Below, piece by piece: positions 1-12,900 of a stretch of 64,000 nucleotides of DNA (position 1 is its first letter; each line of letters begins with the position of its first letter). The position numbers were made by a program, and so were the translations under genes. A model generated the notes under the pieces. The model was not told the DNA's origin, searched no databases, and saw only the letters and a program-made list of their open reading frames with translations. The stretch covers positions 5,456,470 to 5,520,469 of the forward strand of contig FN649742.1 of assembly GCA_000310025.1 (NCBI GenBank), given 5' to 3'. The DNA is from Ectocarpus siliculosus (lineage: Eukaryota; Sar; Phaeophyceae; Ectocarpales; Ectocarpaceae).

Positions 1-55
1 GGGAGACAGGGGCGGGGTGTGGCCAACCATCATAGGCATACCAGGAGGAAAAGCT

Positions 56-75
56 GGGGGGGGGGGGGGGGGGGG
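56..75. repeat. Poly-G homopolymer
   Basis: Twenty consecutive G residues on the plus strand, in the intron after the last visible exon of the GSDH-like gene. Its length in an assembly is likely unreliable. Confidence 0.9.
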
Positions 76-171
76 TTACGAGAGAATTTCGCGCCACGCT
101 CAAGCCCATTTCACGGCTTGTCGCGTGAGGAAGAAAACTTATGGCCGTGGTGTTGGTGTTCTGTTTCTCAC

Positions 172-3100
172 CTTGGACATATCCCCCACTGTCAGCACCA
201 TGTCGCCGTTGCTCAAGAAGGACATACCGCCTCCCCCGTGGTGGTTCGAACCCGTGCACCAATCGTTGATGAGGATCTCTTGGGCGCCGCACGTAACGCC
301 TTGGGTAGCCTCGTTCAGATTTACCTCCACTCGCACAAGACGGTGGTCCTTTTCGCACCAAAAGGGCTCCACGAGGCAGTCGTCCTCGTACCTGTTGGAG
401 TCGACCGTCGATTAGGCAAGAGCACAGCAGCAGCGGCAAGAGAACAAAGGAGATGGGAGATGGGCACAAGAATTCCGAGAGGATGTCTCGCTAAATAGCT
501 TCATCACGAACCGTGGCAGCGGCGCAACTTGAGCAATGCACAAACGCGCTCGTTGGTACACTCAAAGTTTACCGTTCTATTCTTTCAGAAGAGCAGCAGA
601 TGGCCACGTACTGCAGGCATGCATCCCATCGCACATCACATCATCTTGTTTGCGTTTTTCTCACGCGTTTCGGGCTGCGACGACATAAAGAGCTTGGAAC
701 AATAAACATTTACTTTCTAAACACGTAAACGTACCGCAGTGCGCAACCCTGGTGCCCAGCACCCCATGTGACTGATCTCAACCTTTGTACTGCTGTGCAG
801 GTGAATCAACAAACACGATCGATGCAGACAAGCAAAGCCACGCTACATTGTATGATAGTGGTCTACAACGTCTCGCGTCGTGCCCTGCAGGGAAAAGGAC
901 GTCCCGCACAAGCACCACAAGCACCTCAACTACATAGTGAGAGTGAGCGAAGGAATGCGGATGGCAACCAGAGCACTGCTACTGTCAAGAGAAAAAATCG
1001 CAGCGGTGCCACTTTAGACTGTGCCCGTTCAGAAACAACACAAATACCGACGGACACACTCGAACTCGTGCCGCACACCATACGAAACATCCGCACATCC
1101 GCACGCCATCTCTACTGCTGCGACGCAGGTCTTGCACCCATGGACCAGAGACCGATTCATCACAATCCAGACAAGTAACCATCGCACGTTGTGTACCCAT
1201 AAGCAGGGATGAAGAAATGAAGCAATGCCAAATGCTTACCCGGGGTCGTGCGTGTAGAGCATGTACCCGTAGGGGCTGGCGGGCCAGTCCGGGTGCAGCT
1301 GGAAGTTCAGCAGGCCCAGATCGTTGTTCTCGTACACCTGTTGGTTGCGGCAACCATTCAACCATTCAAACGGAGAGCGGAGTTAGATCGAACTTTGTCA
1401 TTTAGTGAAATAAAATAGACACTTACTACTTCTGAACCCATGAACCCATGGCTGTTCTCTGTGACTGCTGCGAATCGAGAGGTCAGATTGTTCTGCCGGT
1501 TGTGGGTAGAAGATGAATACATGAATACTGCTATAATTAATTGCATGGTTCGACATCAGAAGGACAGCAGTAGTTACTGCTCTACCTACCCATACCCATT
1601 AGCCCAAACGTGGGTTCGAAATAGCGTACTGCTGTACCTTGACGGAACAAAGCAAATATGAGGACGGGCTAATGAATATACCGCTTCTCAGTCAAGAGCA
1701 CCGGTTACAGCAGAACCAGGATACGGATGCCTTTTCATTGTCGGCACGGGTCTTGAGAGTGCACCACCAGTACTAGCGTCATACTGTAGGCATACACCAT
1801 AGCAAAGTGACGTCGTATACACTGCTGTTCAGGGGGTATCTTTGCCTGTTTTTCTGCCTTGACGGAACAAAGCAAATATGAGGACGGGCTAATGAATATA
1901 CCGCTTCTCAGAAAATAGCACCGGTTACAGCAGAACCAGGATACGGATGCCTTTTCATTGTCGGCACGGGTCTTGAGAGTGCACCGCCAGTACTAGCGTC
2001 ATACTGTAGGCATACACCATAGCAAAGTGACGTCGTATACACTGCTATTCAGGGGGTATCTTTGCCTGTTTTTCTGCCTTTCCTTTTGTTCGCCAAGCCT
2101 ACCGCCAGAGGAAGTAGGATTAAGTAGGACACACAAGTAAGGACGTGTCACACACACACACACATACAAAAAAAAACAAAAACAGAGAGGAACAAGAGTC
2201 GTTGCTCGTCTCAGAGACAACCTCCAACTTGCAACTGAACATCCATTCCAGGGGCACTGAGGCTTCGGGGTTGGACGAGGTTTGTTGAAACGGTGACCGA
2301 ACTGCTGTCCATTTCGTACCATCGCTCAAGTGCTACTGTGGACAAACAGTCTTGGAATATGCTTCTCATTCGCTAAATAGAAGGTCGCGGGGGGTCAACA
2401 GATGGACAGGTTGCAACGAATCTCAATAACGCACGTTAGGCAGCTACAGCAGTACTTAAGTAGATACCTATGCTACAAGTAGCTGCCACGCCTTTAGATC
2501 TAGGTTTTCCGCATGATGTGTGGGCAGGGTTGGTATATTATGTTCAATGAAATCAAGAGAGCGAGTACAGAGTCCTCACATTGGGTATATCTCGAATGGG
2601 TAGTCTTTCTGTGTGTGTTTTTATTATTCCTTAATTGTTTTGTATGCACATGCATGCGACTTTGCATCACGTACGTAACTCAAATTTCCGTTGAGGAAAC
2701 CACATCTTGACAAAAGCGGCCGCGCCCTGTCTGCTGCTTGGCATCAAACGTCTTGTTCCCGTGTCCGGTAATCTACCGGTGTTTCGCCCAAACTACGGCA
2801 AAAAACGAAGAAATTCTGACTCAACGCGGAGACGCGATGATTGCGGCTGCAGCAGAGCACCCGTGCCGCTCGCCTATTTTCCCAACCAATCGTGCACTCA
2901 TGCTTCTATTACGCAACAACGGTTTTGTTAGTGCGCTCCACTTTTCTCAACGTTTAATTCTCTGAGACGGCCAAAGATACTCCGGTGTGCGTACATGCAG
3001 CAGTATGTCTTCTTCTCTCCTGTCCGCTGTGTTTGCCATTTTTCAGATTCGTTCGATCCGATGCAATCTTTTCAAAACACGAACGAACAAACCAAGCGCT

Positions 3101-3358
3101 AACAAGAATGCCTGTCTCACCTCGTCCTCCATGTCCACGCAGTCGTCGTAGATGGCTGCCACCAGGGTGTCTCCTCCCTCGGGGTATATCCTGACTCCTC
3201 CGGCTTTGAATCCGATGAACATGTGAGTTGTCGTGGGCGAGAACGCCACCGACACGGGTACCCTGCCAAAGCCCTCCAAAATATCCTCCACCACAAGAAC
3301 ATCACCATCGCGATCAATGACCGTCTCAAGCACCTCCAAGCCCGCGCACGAAGGCATG
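172..3358 (-). CDS. Glucose/sorbosone dehydrogenase-like protein, partial (3 exons seen)
   Basis: Three minus-strand exons join in phase: about 3358-3121, 1337-1240 and 391-172. The first carries a beta-propeller opening (VSVAFSPTTTHMFIGFKAGG, then VRIYPEG). The second reads NNDLGLLNFQLHPDWP followed by YGYMLYTHDP, the family's 'GLLGLAFHPDF...YVSYT' block. The third has NHHGGGGMSFLSNGDMVLTV then GD, the 'HNGGxLxFGPDGxLYxxxGD' block. These are signatures of the glucose/sorbosone dehydrogenase (GSDH) fold, a six-bladed propeller that in bacteria oxidises sugars with PQQ and in animals occurs in hedgehog-interacting-like proteins. Donors are GTGAGA, GTAAGC and GTGAGA. The exon at 391-172 ends at a donor, so the gene continues off the left edge of the window. 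The N-terminal exon, presumably between 3358 and 3900, was not found, so targeting is unknown. The fold is well supported; substrate and cofactor are not visible. Confidence 0.75.
1641..2080. repeat. Two tandem 220-bp copies
   Basis: Positions 1641-1860 and 1861-2080 are near-identical head-to-tail copies. Differences are a few substitutions (for example gtcaagagca versus gaaaatagca near position 50 of the unit, and accaccag versus accgccag). The duplication lies in the second visible intron of the GSDH-like gene and carries no coding frame of note. The low divergence implies a recent event. Confidence 0.9.
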
Positions 3359-3919
3359 CTCCGCGTGAGTAGCGAGAGACCAGCAAGAGCGAAGCAGCGA
3401 GCCCATGGCGGCAGCCGAAGGCCTGTGGTTGTGGGAGAGGAGAGGGTCATCTATCTCGCTTTCCACGCAAAGCGGAACTTTTCTTTTATTAGCCCAATCC
3501 GCTCCTCCTGTAGCGTTGCCCGACGGCGCGCCTGGACTACAGAGGTAGATGAGTCTCTCCTGCCGTCCGTCTGGAACCAGCCGTCGTGTAATGAGAGACG
3601 CTGGCCACGCGACCAGGCCTGATGCACAGGAGCAGAGGAACCCTCTGTGGATAGATTATCCAGCAGTGAGCCAGTGAGGGGTCAACCTTATCATAGGTAC
3701 CAACCAACTTATCGGGGGGCACACAGCTTAGAAATCGAAAAGTGGTTCAACATCCGTATACGCGTGTGGCCTGGCTGTGGGGTCGCCCACAGGTGATCCG
3801 CGCGACAACCAACGCGACAACACAGACGACTAAAGCCTGAGAGCGCCACCACCACTAAGGGGAGCTTGCACCTCCGACCGTGTGCTGGCTTGCACACACA
3901 CACACACATCTAGTCCTCG
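3359..3919. other. Divergent intergenic region between GSDH-like and ABC-F genes
   Basis: The two flanking genes are transcribed away from each other, so both promoters and the missing first exon of the GSDH-like gene should lie here. A (CA)n run is present at about 3893-3908, just before the ABC-F start. No clear TATA box or other named element was recognised. Confidence 0.4.
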
Positions 3920-6900
3920 ATGAAGCCTGTGAGAATGTCTACGATGCTGACTCCTGTGCTGGCGCTGATGCTGCTGTTAAGTTGCAAGGCTTTCATGACA
4001 CCGGTAGCGGTTGTTGCACGTCGTACCACCACAGCACCAAACGACAAGTACACGGCGGTGCAGCGGGTGACCTCGATCAGCTATCGTCAACGATCATCGC
4101 GTGGAAGCTGTCACAATCGAAGATCAAGGTTGAGGATGCAGTCTTCTCCCGCGGTGGATGACGAGGTGCGTTTAAACTCACGGTGTCTTTGTGGCACTAC
4201 TGACTGCTGCTGCTCCCCTGGTTGTAGCCTACCGCAGTCCCATGCTGACGTTTACTGCGTCAAGACCCAAGACCTCAAGACTTTTGCTTGTGTCATTGAG
4301 CGAACCACGCCCCCAGGTTGGCGTTTGTCGAAGAGACGGTGACACACTCTATGTAGCTCACTCGGGAGCATTGCGTACTCATTCAACTGGTGCCCGGCGA
4401 GTTGCTTCGCATGTCAGCTATTACATACCTGTTTCTTGAGCAGCGGTGCACCTCAGAGCTACATAGAATACCGACGTGACTCTTTCACCTACACATGCTT
4501 GTCTTGCAATCGTACCTGTGAGTCCAGCTGAAACTACTGTCATTGGTCATTGGTAACGACACCTCTACTAAGGTCGATCGCTGCGATGTGCAACGTACTC
4601 CTGTGACTGCTGATGATGACACTAAGATTGGTTGGTTTGAGCTACATGTACTGCATACGAGCAGCCCGCATTGCCTCATCAACTATCCATCCATGCGATG
4701 AAACTGCTGAAGCGCTGTGATCCCTTTGCCGTGTTTGAATGTTCGAACCAGGTTGCAAATCCCACGTTTGGGTACACGGGCGGGGCTATGGTGGTACTGA
4801 ACCAGTGTGTGGTATCTCAGGGAGACACAGGTGCGCATAACGATTCGATGCTGGTGATTTACGTTTAAAACAGAGGGAAGTGATGCGGAGTTGCTGTAGT
4901 TGTCAACAGGAACATACTGAAGTATCATCGTTATGGGCCTGAAAAAGGTACAGCTGTCGGGAGGGCTCACTACATCACGCCGGTTGCACTACTGTGCCCG
5001 TGGCCGTGTATAGCACCGGTCAAGTTGCTGGGTACAGACACCAAGCCATTATGTACTTGGAATAGCGCCGGCCGATGCGCCGGGCACATGCCGGCTAGTT
5101 GAGCCCCCCACTGAATGCTGGCCCATATGTAGTCTAAAGTTGAGGAGCGTGAACGTTGGATAACCCCTGGCTGATTTCCAAAGCTCAAGACATGCATGGC
5201 AAAAAAAATCGTACCGGATTCCCTCCTTTGGCCGTCTTCTGATTACTCAGTATACGGGAAGATCTCACCACGCTACTCTGCAGTACATTGTAGTCGTCAT
5301 TCGTCTAGTTGGATTCTTGCAGCAGTACAAGCGTTTCCCTCGTTTCCAGATACAACCGCCACACCGCCAACGATCTCTCTCGTGATTTCCTCCCCTCCCC
5401 TTGCCTCTCCAACAGAACTCATGTCGAACGTGGACCTGACGGTAATGCCGGGCGACCGCGTGGGGCTCGTGGGTCAAAATGGCGCGGGGAAGTCGACTCT
5501 CTTGCAGTGTATCGCGGGCTATCGCCCGATGGACGAGGGATCTTGTGTTGTCAAGACCGGTGCACGGATGGGTGAGTGGAGTGCTGGACTGCCTGATTGG
5601 AAAGCGAGACAAGCGCATCGCCGCTGCTATAAGAGGCGTTATTCTCTGCACGCATTGCCTTGACAGCAGTGTCTTGAAGCAGACGTGTGTCTTGATGACA
5701 CGCATCACCATAGCTGATAGCTGGATGTATCGTCAATTTTCCGATGCTTGTTTTGAACGTGCCTTATGTTCTCAGGGGATTCAACCGCACGACGGTATTT
5801 GGAGTTCTGGGTTGGGTCATAATGTGTTGACCTCGTTGTTATTGACGCTGATGAATCGCTCTCACCCCCTCAACGTTTTCGTTGGCGTGGTTGGCGCTCG
5901 CATGCTTGTGTCGCACCCCTCTGAATCGAGAACTCCCCTTGCCAAGTCTTAAGGCTTCTTTCTCCTGCTTGGTAGTCCTCGGTGTTACGTGTGTGCCGTT
6001 TTGTAGAGACATTTTTCCTTTGAGGATACGTTCCGACGATATGACTGAACTTACACCGGGTGGGGTTGGCAAATCGGACGCGGGAACACGTAGGACTTGT
6101 CTTCCCGTTGGCGCCGCCGAAAAGTTTTTGATTAAATCGTGGCGAGTTCCGATAGGTCTTGGTTTGACTGCTGGCTCGACTTGAAGGTGCTTTTCCCGCT
6201 TAGAAGGCAAACCTCATAACATCCGTATGATATCACTCAAAAATTACCCATTCAAGAGAGCCCCCATAATGAAGGGATGTCTTGTCTTCACGTGAGTTTG
6301 GAAAAAAAAATGCCGGATACTGGCCGTGCTTCGAGTCTGTTCAAGCCTCTATACGCTGAAGGGTTGAGTGGCTTGTTTCACCTACGCTTTATATAGTGCC
6401 AATCGTTACCGTAACCCTTGCGCAGGGTACTTGCAGCAGAAGGGCGTGAGCGGATCTAGTCGGACCGTTTACGAGGAGGCGTGCTCGGAGATGGATACCA
6501 TCAACCAGTGAGTACCGTACCGTTCTCTAGCCTACAGACGGTGGAATGCGAAGACTGATGCTGCGTGTATGGTTAGCGAATGAACTGGATGTGCGATAGG
6601 CGTAATGGGAGGGAGAGGCACTCTCGGTCTTTGCTCGTGTGACGTCTGATGCACGATTTCTCGTGATATTCGCGACATGTGTATCCGGGGGTACCATAAC
6701 CAAACCTAACCTATAGTTTCATGGTTTAGGTGACACGTAAACGTTGATTGTGTTACTGGCAGGGGCCCTCAATATTGCTACTCTGTCGAAGTGAAAGTCC
6801 CACAATAGTGCGGAGACTCGGACGTGTCTGGGTCAAAATCTCTCGGTGCTGGTTTCGGCGACACTGCAATCCCCCGACCTCAGTAGTGAGGCCAGTCGCA

Positions 6901-9900
6901 TTTGTCTGCCCACCACATAGCACTATAAAGTTAACAATAGGGACATTGAATGTAATGCGATAGGGCCCACGCGGCAATGGAGAGGGCCGAGGCGAAGGTG
7001 ATCGAGGACCCCATGAACCAGAAAGCGCTGGACAGACTATTGCAGGCCCAGGCCACTTACGAGGCGGTCGGAGGATTGACACAAGATAGGCTTGTGGCCC
7101 AGGTATGCTGCTGCTGTCAACAGCAAAATAACTAAGTTGTAGGCAACAACATTATTCGTACGTATGACATGTCTGTGCTCGGTCGCGAAGGTATAGTGGC
7201 TTGTTCTACTACTGGTAGGCAGGGCACCGCCGGGTTGAGGGACAGGTGGAGGTTGAGTGGCGAACCAAGCACTTCGTGATTGCAGCTTGTAGTTGCACGT
7301 AGAATATCGTGATTGGTTGCGCATACCATACACAGTAGTATCGTGTTTGATTGGCGGGAAAACAACTGCATGCGTAGTGTTGGGGACGGCATGCATTGCC
7401 TAGACATTCGTCGGAGGCGACTGCTACCGACGAGCACAACGGTTGTCTCGGACAGGCGTTCCACACCACGCCACGGACGGTAAGGCTTCAACAGGGCAAC
7501 GTTTAAGGTCCGAGCAAAGGAAAACAAGTAGGAGGACCGCCTGGAGCACACTCCCCTATTCATGTGCTCGTGTTGTAGTGAATTGCACCCGCTCCCTCTA
7601 GACATGCACGCCTCATCTTACTTTGCTCCCCAGCTGTTCTGATATGTCGCGTGTCCGTTTTTCACCTGTACCATGTACCATGCCCCGGCCTGATCTCTCT
7701 TCCGGCGCCCCTATCCAATGTGTGGTTGTCGCTGCGGTTGCTGGTACTACGCGCAAGATTCTGGGCGGGTTGGGGTTCAGTGCCCAGGATCAGCAGCGGT
7801 TATGCTCGACCTTCAGCGGGGGCTGGCAGATGCGCATTGCTCTGGCGAAGCTGTTGTTGTCGGAGCCCGACCTGCTTTTGTTGGATGAGCCTACCAACCA
7901 CCTTGACGCCGCGGCAAAGGTGGGCGAAAACTGTTTGCTAGCGGGTACAACACTCTCGCTTTTGGGGTTGATATGGTGTTCCCTGGACGTGCGCTACAGG
8001 TACACTGCTGCCTGCTTGAGACATTTCCCAGCGGCATTCGTCGGTGGTTGGCGCTGAGAGGCTCTCTATCTCTCCCTCTCTCCGTTTATGTATGTCAATC
8101 CATTCCTCCGGCTGTCCTCTCTATTATCTGTGTCTTGCTTGCTCTGTCCTTCTATTGCATCCTCTCTCCTTCACTTCCTGTTCATGTAAATTTTATCTCT
8201 CTCTCTTTTGTGTCAATTCCTTCTTATCGATGTGTTTGCACTTCACGTACTCCCTCTCTTCGCTGCCGTTCGTACTCCCTTCTTTTCCCACAGACCTGGC
8301 TGGGAAGGTTTTTGTCCAACTACCAAGGCACCATCGTGACGGTTTCACACGATGAGGCGTTATTGGAGGGGATCAAGCTGTCCACAGTGGCAGAGGTGGC
8401 CAATCAAAGGGTCGAGGTGTTCAAAGGGTGCGGCTTCAAGAAGTTCCTCTTCGAAAGGGACGAACGAATGAGGTGAGCCAATCAAAACTCGATCATTGTT
8501 TGGTGCGTGTTATTGCAACAGTGTAGCATACGAGGAAAGCAACCCAAGTCTTCACAAAATTGTTGCCTGGGCGGTGTCTCAGCCAAGACACTCAGGACAT
8601 GTACTATTGATTATTCAGCTCGAGTGTTCCCTACCCGGAATCGCAAGATGGTTGTGCTCGGGTGAGTGTCGCGGTAGCATGGTACATCATTTGGTAGTGT
8701 CCGGCAAAAACACCGATGGGAGATGGTCAAGCTTGATGCAGCAGCTGATTTGTCAACATAGTCTTCAGGGAGCTAGCTTTATTATAGCGAAGGTCGAGCT
8801 GGTACTAGTCGCCAGTTTTCAGGCTGTGGTCTGTATCTTGTAGAGCCTAGATCATTAATGCAACGTGGATTGTGTTGTTGTTGTTGTTGCTGTTGTTGTT
8901 GCTGATGTTTGCCGTGCTGCAAAGCTGTCTGCTGTGCCCCATGACTGCCCTGTTGCGTGCCGAGCTCTAATTTTTCTGCGCGTGTATGTGTATCATGTCT
9001 GTTTTCACCCTCCTCCTTTTGGTTCGGTGTGCTGCCCGTTGCCGTGGTTGATAACAGCTTTTTCTCTCTCACTATGTACGTATGTTTAGAACAGTATCGG
9101 TGTCGCTGGCCCTGGCCACTCTCGTCCTTTCCACCGCTTCACCTCGCGGTTCATGCAATGTTGATGTTGATGTTGATGTTCTTGCTTCTCTCAAGTGCGA
9201 GTCTTAGCTGTTTTCGTTTTCCTCTGTGGTGACTTTGTTATGTTGTTCGTTTCAGGGCTTTGAAGAGCAAGTACGAAGCGGAGCAGAAGGAGATGGCTCG
9301 CCTGCAAGGCTTCGTCGATCGCTTTGGGGCACAGGCGCGTATTAGTATCGTATAATGCTACCAGCAACAGCAGCAATAGCAGCAGATAAGCTCAGTAGCA
9401 GTGGACAACAGTCGTCGCTCCCAGTTTGACCGCTATCTACTACTTCCGTGATATTGAACCTTCAACCTCTGTTCTCAACTTCATATAATAGTAGTCCCCG
9501 TGTAAGACCAGTCGCCCTGTAAATGGCAGGTGGAATCATGTGGCACAGATGGAATATCCAATTCGTCTCGTAGTCTGAATAATCAATGCCGGGTGTCCGG
9601 CGTAAGGCCGGCCAAATCCTTTGGCACTATGCGGCCTTACATACAAAGTGCGCACTACTGTAACGTAAGCTATGATGTATATGTCTATCGCCAACATCAA
9701 GTACTATTGACTGCTGTTCAATGTCGAATCACTCTGTAGAGACTTGGACGTGCAAAAGTCTCCGTTCGGTTTGAGGTTGTTTTCGTGCAACTTACGGTAG
9801 ACAACGTGAGCTTGATAACACGACTGCGTCGAACATTGAGTTTGACGTTGAGGGCCAGGCAACATTGGGATCCTTCGTGAACAAGAAACAACAGCATTAG

Positions 9901-12900
9901 CTCTGAAACCGCGCTGATTGCAAACAGAAGACGGTGTGGGTGACCCACGACATGTACAACGCATGCGCGTGTATTTAAACGTAACAATAGGCTACGAAGG
10001 CGTCTGCGGCACAGTCGAGGGTGAAGATGTTGCAGAAGATGGAGGCCAATGCCACGCCTTTGCCCGAGGGAAAATCGTCCTTCAGGGCCAAGATGAGACT
10101 GCCGACGCCGCCGGCTTGCCACACCAACCAGGTAATAAGTAATCCTATATAGTTTACATCACACGAACAAGATATCCACACCAAACACGTGCTTGCAGCG
10201 TTCAAAGCGGCACTAACCGCATGTTACGGCCCGTTGGCAGCACTCTCGTCGCCAAGCCTGCTTTTCTGCCATTTGGTAGTTCCACGTGCTCTCGTGTTGG
10301 CCGTGCTGTGGGGGTGGTGGTTTGCTGGGCTGCTGAGGCGCTCCTGCACCGTGTTGCTGAGGGTGCTGGCATGGTCCAGCTCGCTAACTGCTGTGACTGC
10401 TGTGCTGCTGCTGCCTGTCGTTGTACAGATAGCGCCCGCAGTCAAGAAACGTCAAAATCGGGTCGAGCCTCAATCCCTTATTTTGGGTCAAAGGACCGGC
10501 CCAAGTCGTCAATTTTCTTCTTAAATGGCAGTTCTTATTCCTTTGGACTGCTGTCGCATCCTCCCGATTCTCTTATTCCCGAGAAGTACTTCGTATTTTC
10601 TTATTTCTGTTTTTCTATCTCTGAGGACAATCCACTTTGTCAATTCATAAAGCCCTCAAACCCGTACTACGTACTACTATACAGCGGAGAGCATATGGTT
10701 GTCCGTCATGTGTGGCAGTACTACAGTACAGCACAGCAGTGAACAGCAGGGGCGGGGGTGGCGGCGCGAAAATAACCACTCTGCCCCCTACAAAAAAACA
10801 TGCACTTCTGTTCCGCTAGGTACGGGGGTGGGAGCACCGAAGATTTCTGATGTCATGGGGGTATCGCACCATCATGTTTCTTATTGGGGCGTTCTTACGT
10901 GAGCTATGTTTCTTAGCCCTTTTTTCTTAGTGTTCGTAAAAACGTGAGCCTGAACCTTTTTTCTTAACATACTTTATCTACGGACGCTCTCTGTACAAAC
11001 AACTGCTCGATGCCTGCGTGGCTGCGTGTAGATCGAGTTGAAGGGTGCGAGTTTCGGGTGGGGAGATGCACCGCCGACAGCCACGGGCGTTAACCTCAAG
11101 CTGGAAAAGGTGAGGATTCGAAGACAGAGATAAGCATCCAGGTAGTGAGGGGGATGGTGATGTAAGGACGCGCCTTCTTTTCACCTTGCTGTGCTGAGGC
11201 CTTTTCTCCTACGTCTGGTGTACAGCATATCTTGATTTTTGACTCGTTGACATATTTGTCTTGGTTCCAGAGAAGGTGTGTCGAGGTGGTCTGCATGGCA
11301 TCCTGGTGTAGAGACAATCTCAAGCTCGGCCCACTGTTTTTCCTGATGGTATCCATACTACTCAACGCAACAGGGACAAACGTTGGCAATTCTTGGTCCC
11401 AACGGTGCGGGTAAATCTACCCTTCTGAAGGCGCTGGCGGGAATTCTTCCTCTTTCTGCGGGGGAAAGGAAGGAGGGGGAAGGGCTCAAGATTGGCGTCT
11501 TCACACAGGCAAGCAAGCTAACGAATACGGAGTATGCAAACAACGATTGAACGAAATGCAAGAACGTTGGTCTTGTATGCAGAATAGAAGCGGAACCGCT
11601 TGAGACAACCAAGGAGAGGGACAATAGCGAAGGTTGGTAAGGTTAAGCGCCAGCCGTTTTTTCATTTCAATTCAATCGTACGGACGATGCACTTGCAACA
11701 GATTGCTCTATGTGATTGCGGCCTATCCCCGACGAAGCATCCTACGACAAGACAAGACGAGACAAGACAACCCTACAACACAGCATTAATACAGCATTGT
11801 AGTATTGCACGATCGATGATTCGGCTTGGCACTGGTAGCACTCTAAATATGGCGGAAGTCTTTCTGAAGTCTTGCCATGGCGCACGAACGATGCTTCGGC
11901 TTGGTACTGGTAGAAGTCTTTCGGTCTGAAGTCTTGGTCTACAACGTCTGAGTGGCACACAACGATCTGTTCAACCCTCTTGCATCTTGTCTGTCTTTGT
12001 TTTCAGCAGTGTCCCTTGTGTCCCTTGTGTCCCTTGTATAGTCCACGCCAAAGCACCGAGTGCAGTCAGTTTTTTCTTGCACTCCTGCGGCATGTCGGAA
12101 ACATAAATTCCAATGTCGACGCTGGCGATTCGCCCTGTGCTGCACCCGTCGGCCCGTGTTTTTGTGTCGGTGGTGGTGCTGCTCATCCACCCTTGGGGAT
12201 CTCGATGTCTCGCGCAGGACTTGGCGCAAGATTTACCGCAGGATGCCATCGCCCTGGAGTTGGTTTTGGACAGAGTCAGGGAGCACGATACCACCGTCTC
12301 CGACGAACAAGCGCGTACTATTCTGGTGAGCTTATACTATATACTATACTATACTGAACTGTATATATCTTCTCCCCGGCCTGCCCCCCCCGTCCCTGGG
12401 GTAGGCCGAGGTTCCGCAAGTGGATCTAGACCTCGAAAGACCACCCAGCAAAGACGGGTATATGGTCCCTAGCACTGTTGGGAGGGGGATCCTGAGTTTG
12501 GCGGTTGGGAGTTACTGCTGTCGTGAGATTGGGGTAGCTCGTGAACCGCCAGCTTTGGTAGCTGCAAAATGAGACTAGATCCTAACGCCCCGGCTTAGAC
12601 ACCGGGGCCATGCAGCAGCGGAGAGCACGGTGAGGGTGGCAGAGTGACCGCACGCCGTGGGGGTATGCCCCAGAGAGAGGAAAGGAGAGAGTCCAGAGAT
12701 GGAGGGCCACACCGCTCCGGGACAAGAAGACAACTCTATGGGAAACAAGGCAAGAACCGGGGTAACTATCACGATAGCCCGAGTGTTCGCAAGAAAATAG
12801 CAAAAAAACAAAAAAAGAGGGGAAGATGGAGGAAAAGGAGGGGTCGGGCGGCGCTTAGGCTAGCTAAGAGAGCAGCGCGCGCCGCGTGAAAGAGACAGCA

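Noticed and set aside
238-255. ggttcgaaccc-like string resembling a tRNA B-box
   Set aside because: It lies inside a coding exon of the GSDH-like gene (NHHGG motif) and no A-box or cloverleaf surrounds it.
64-498. Overlapping plus-strand open frames at the window start
   Set aside because: They are antisense to the GSDH-like exon 391-172 and have no motif.
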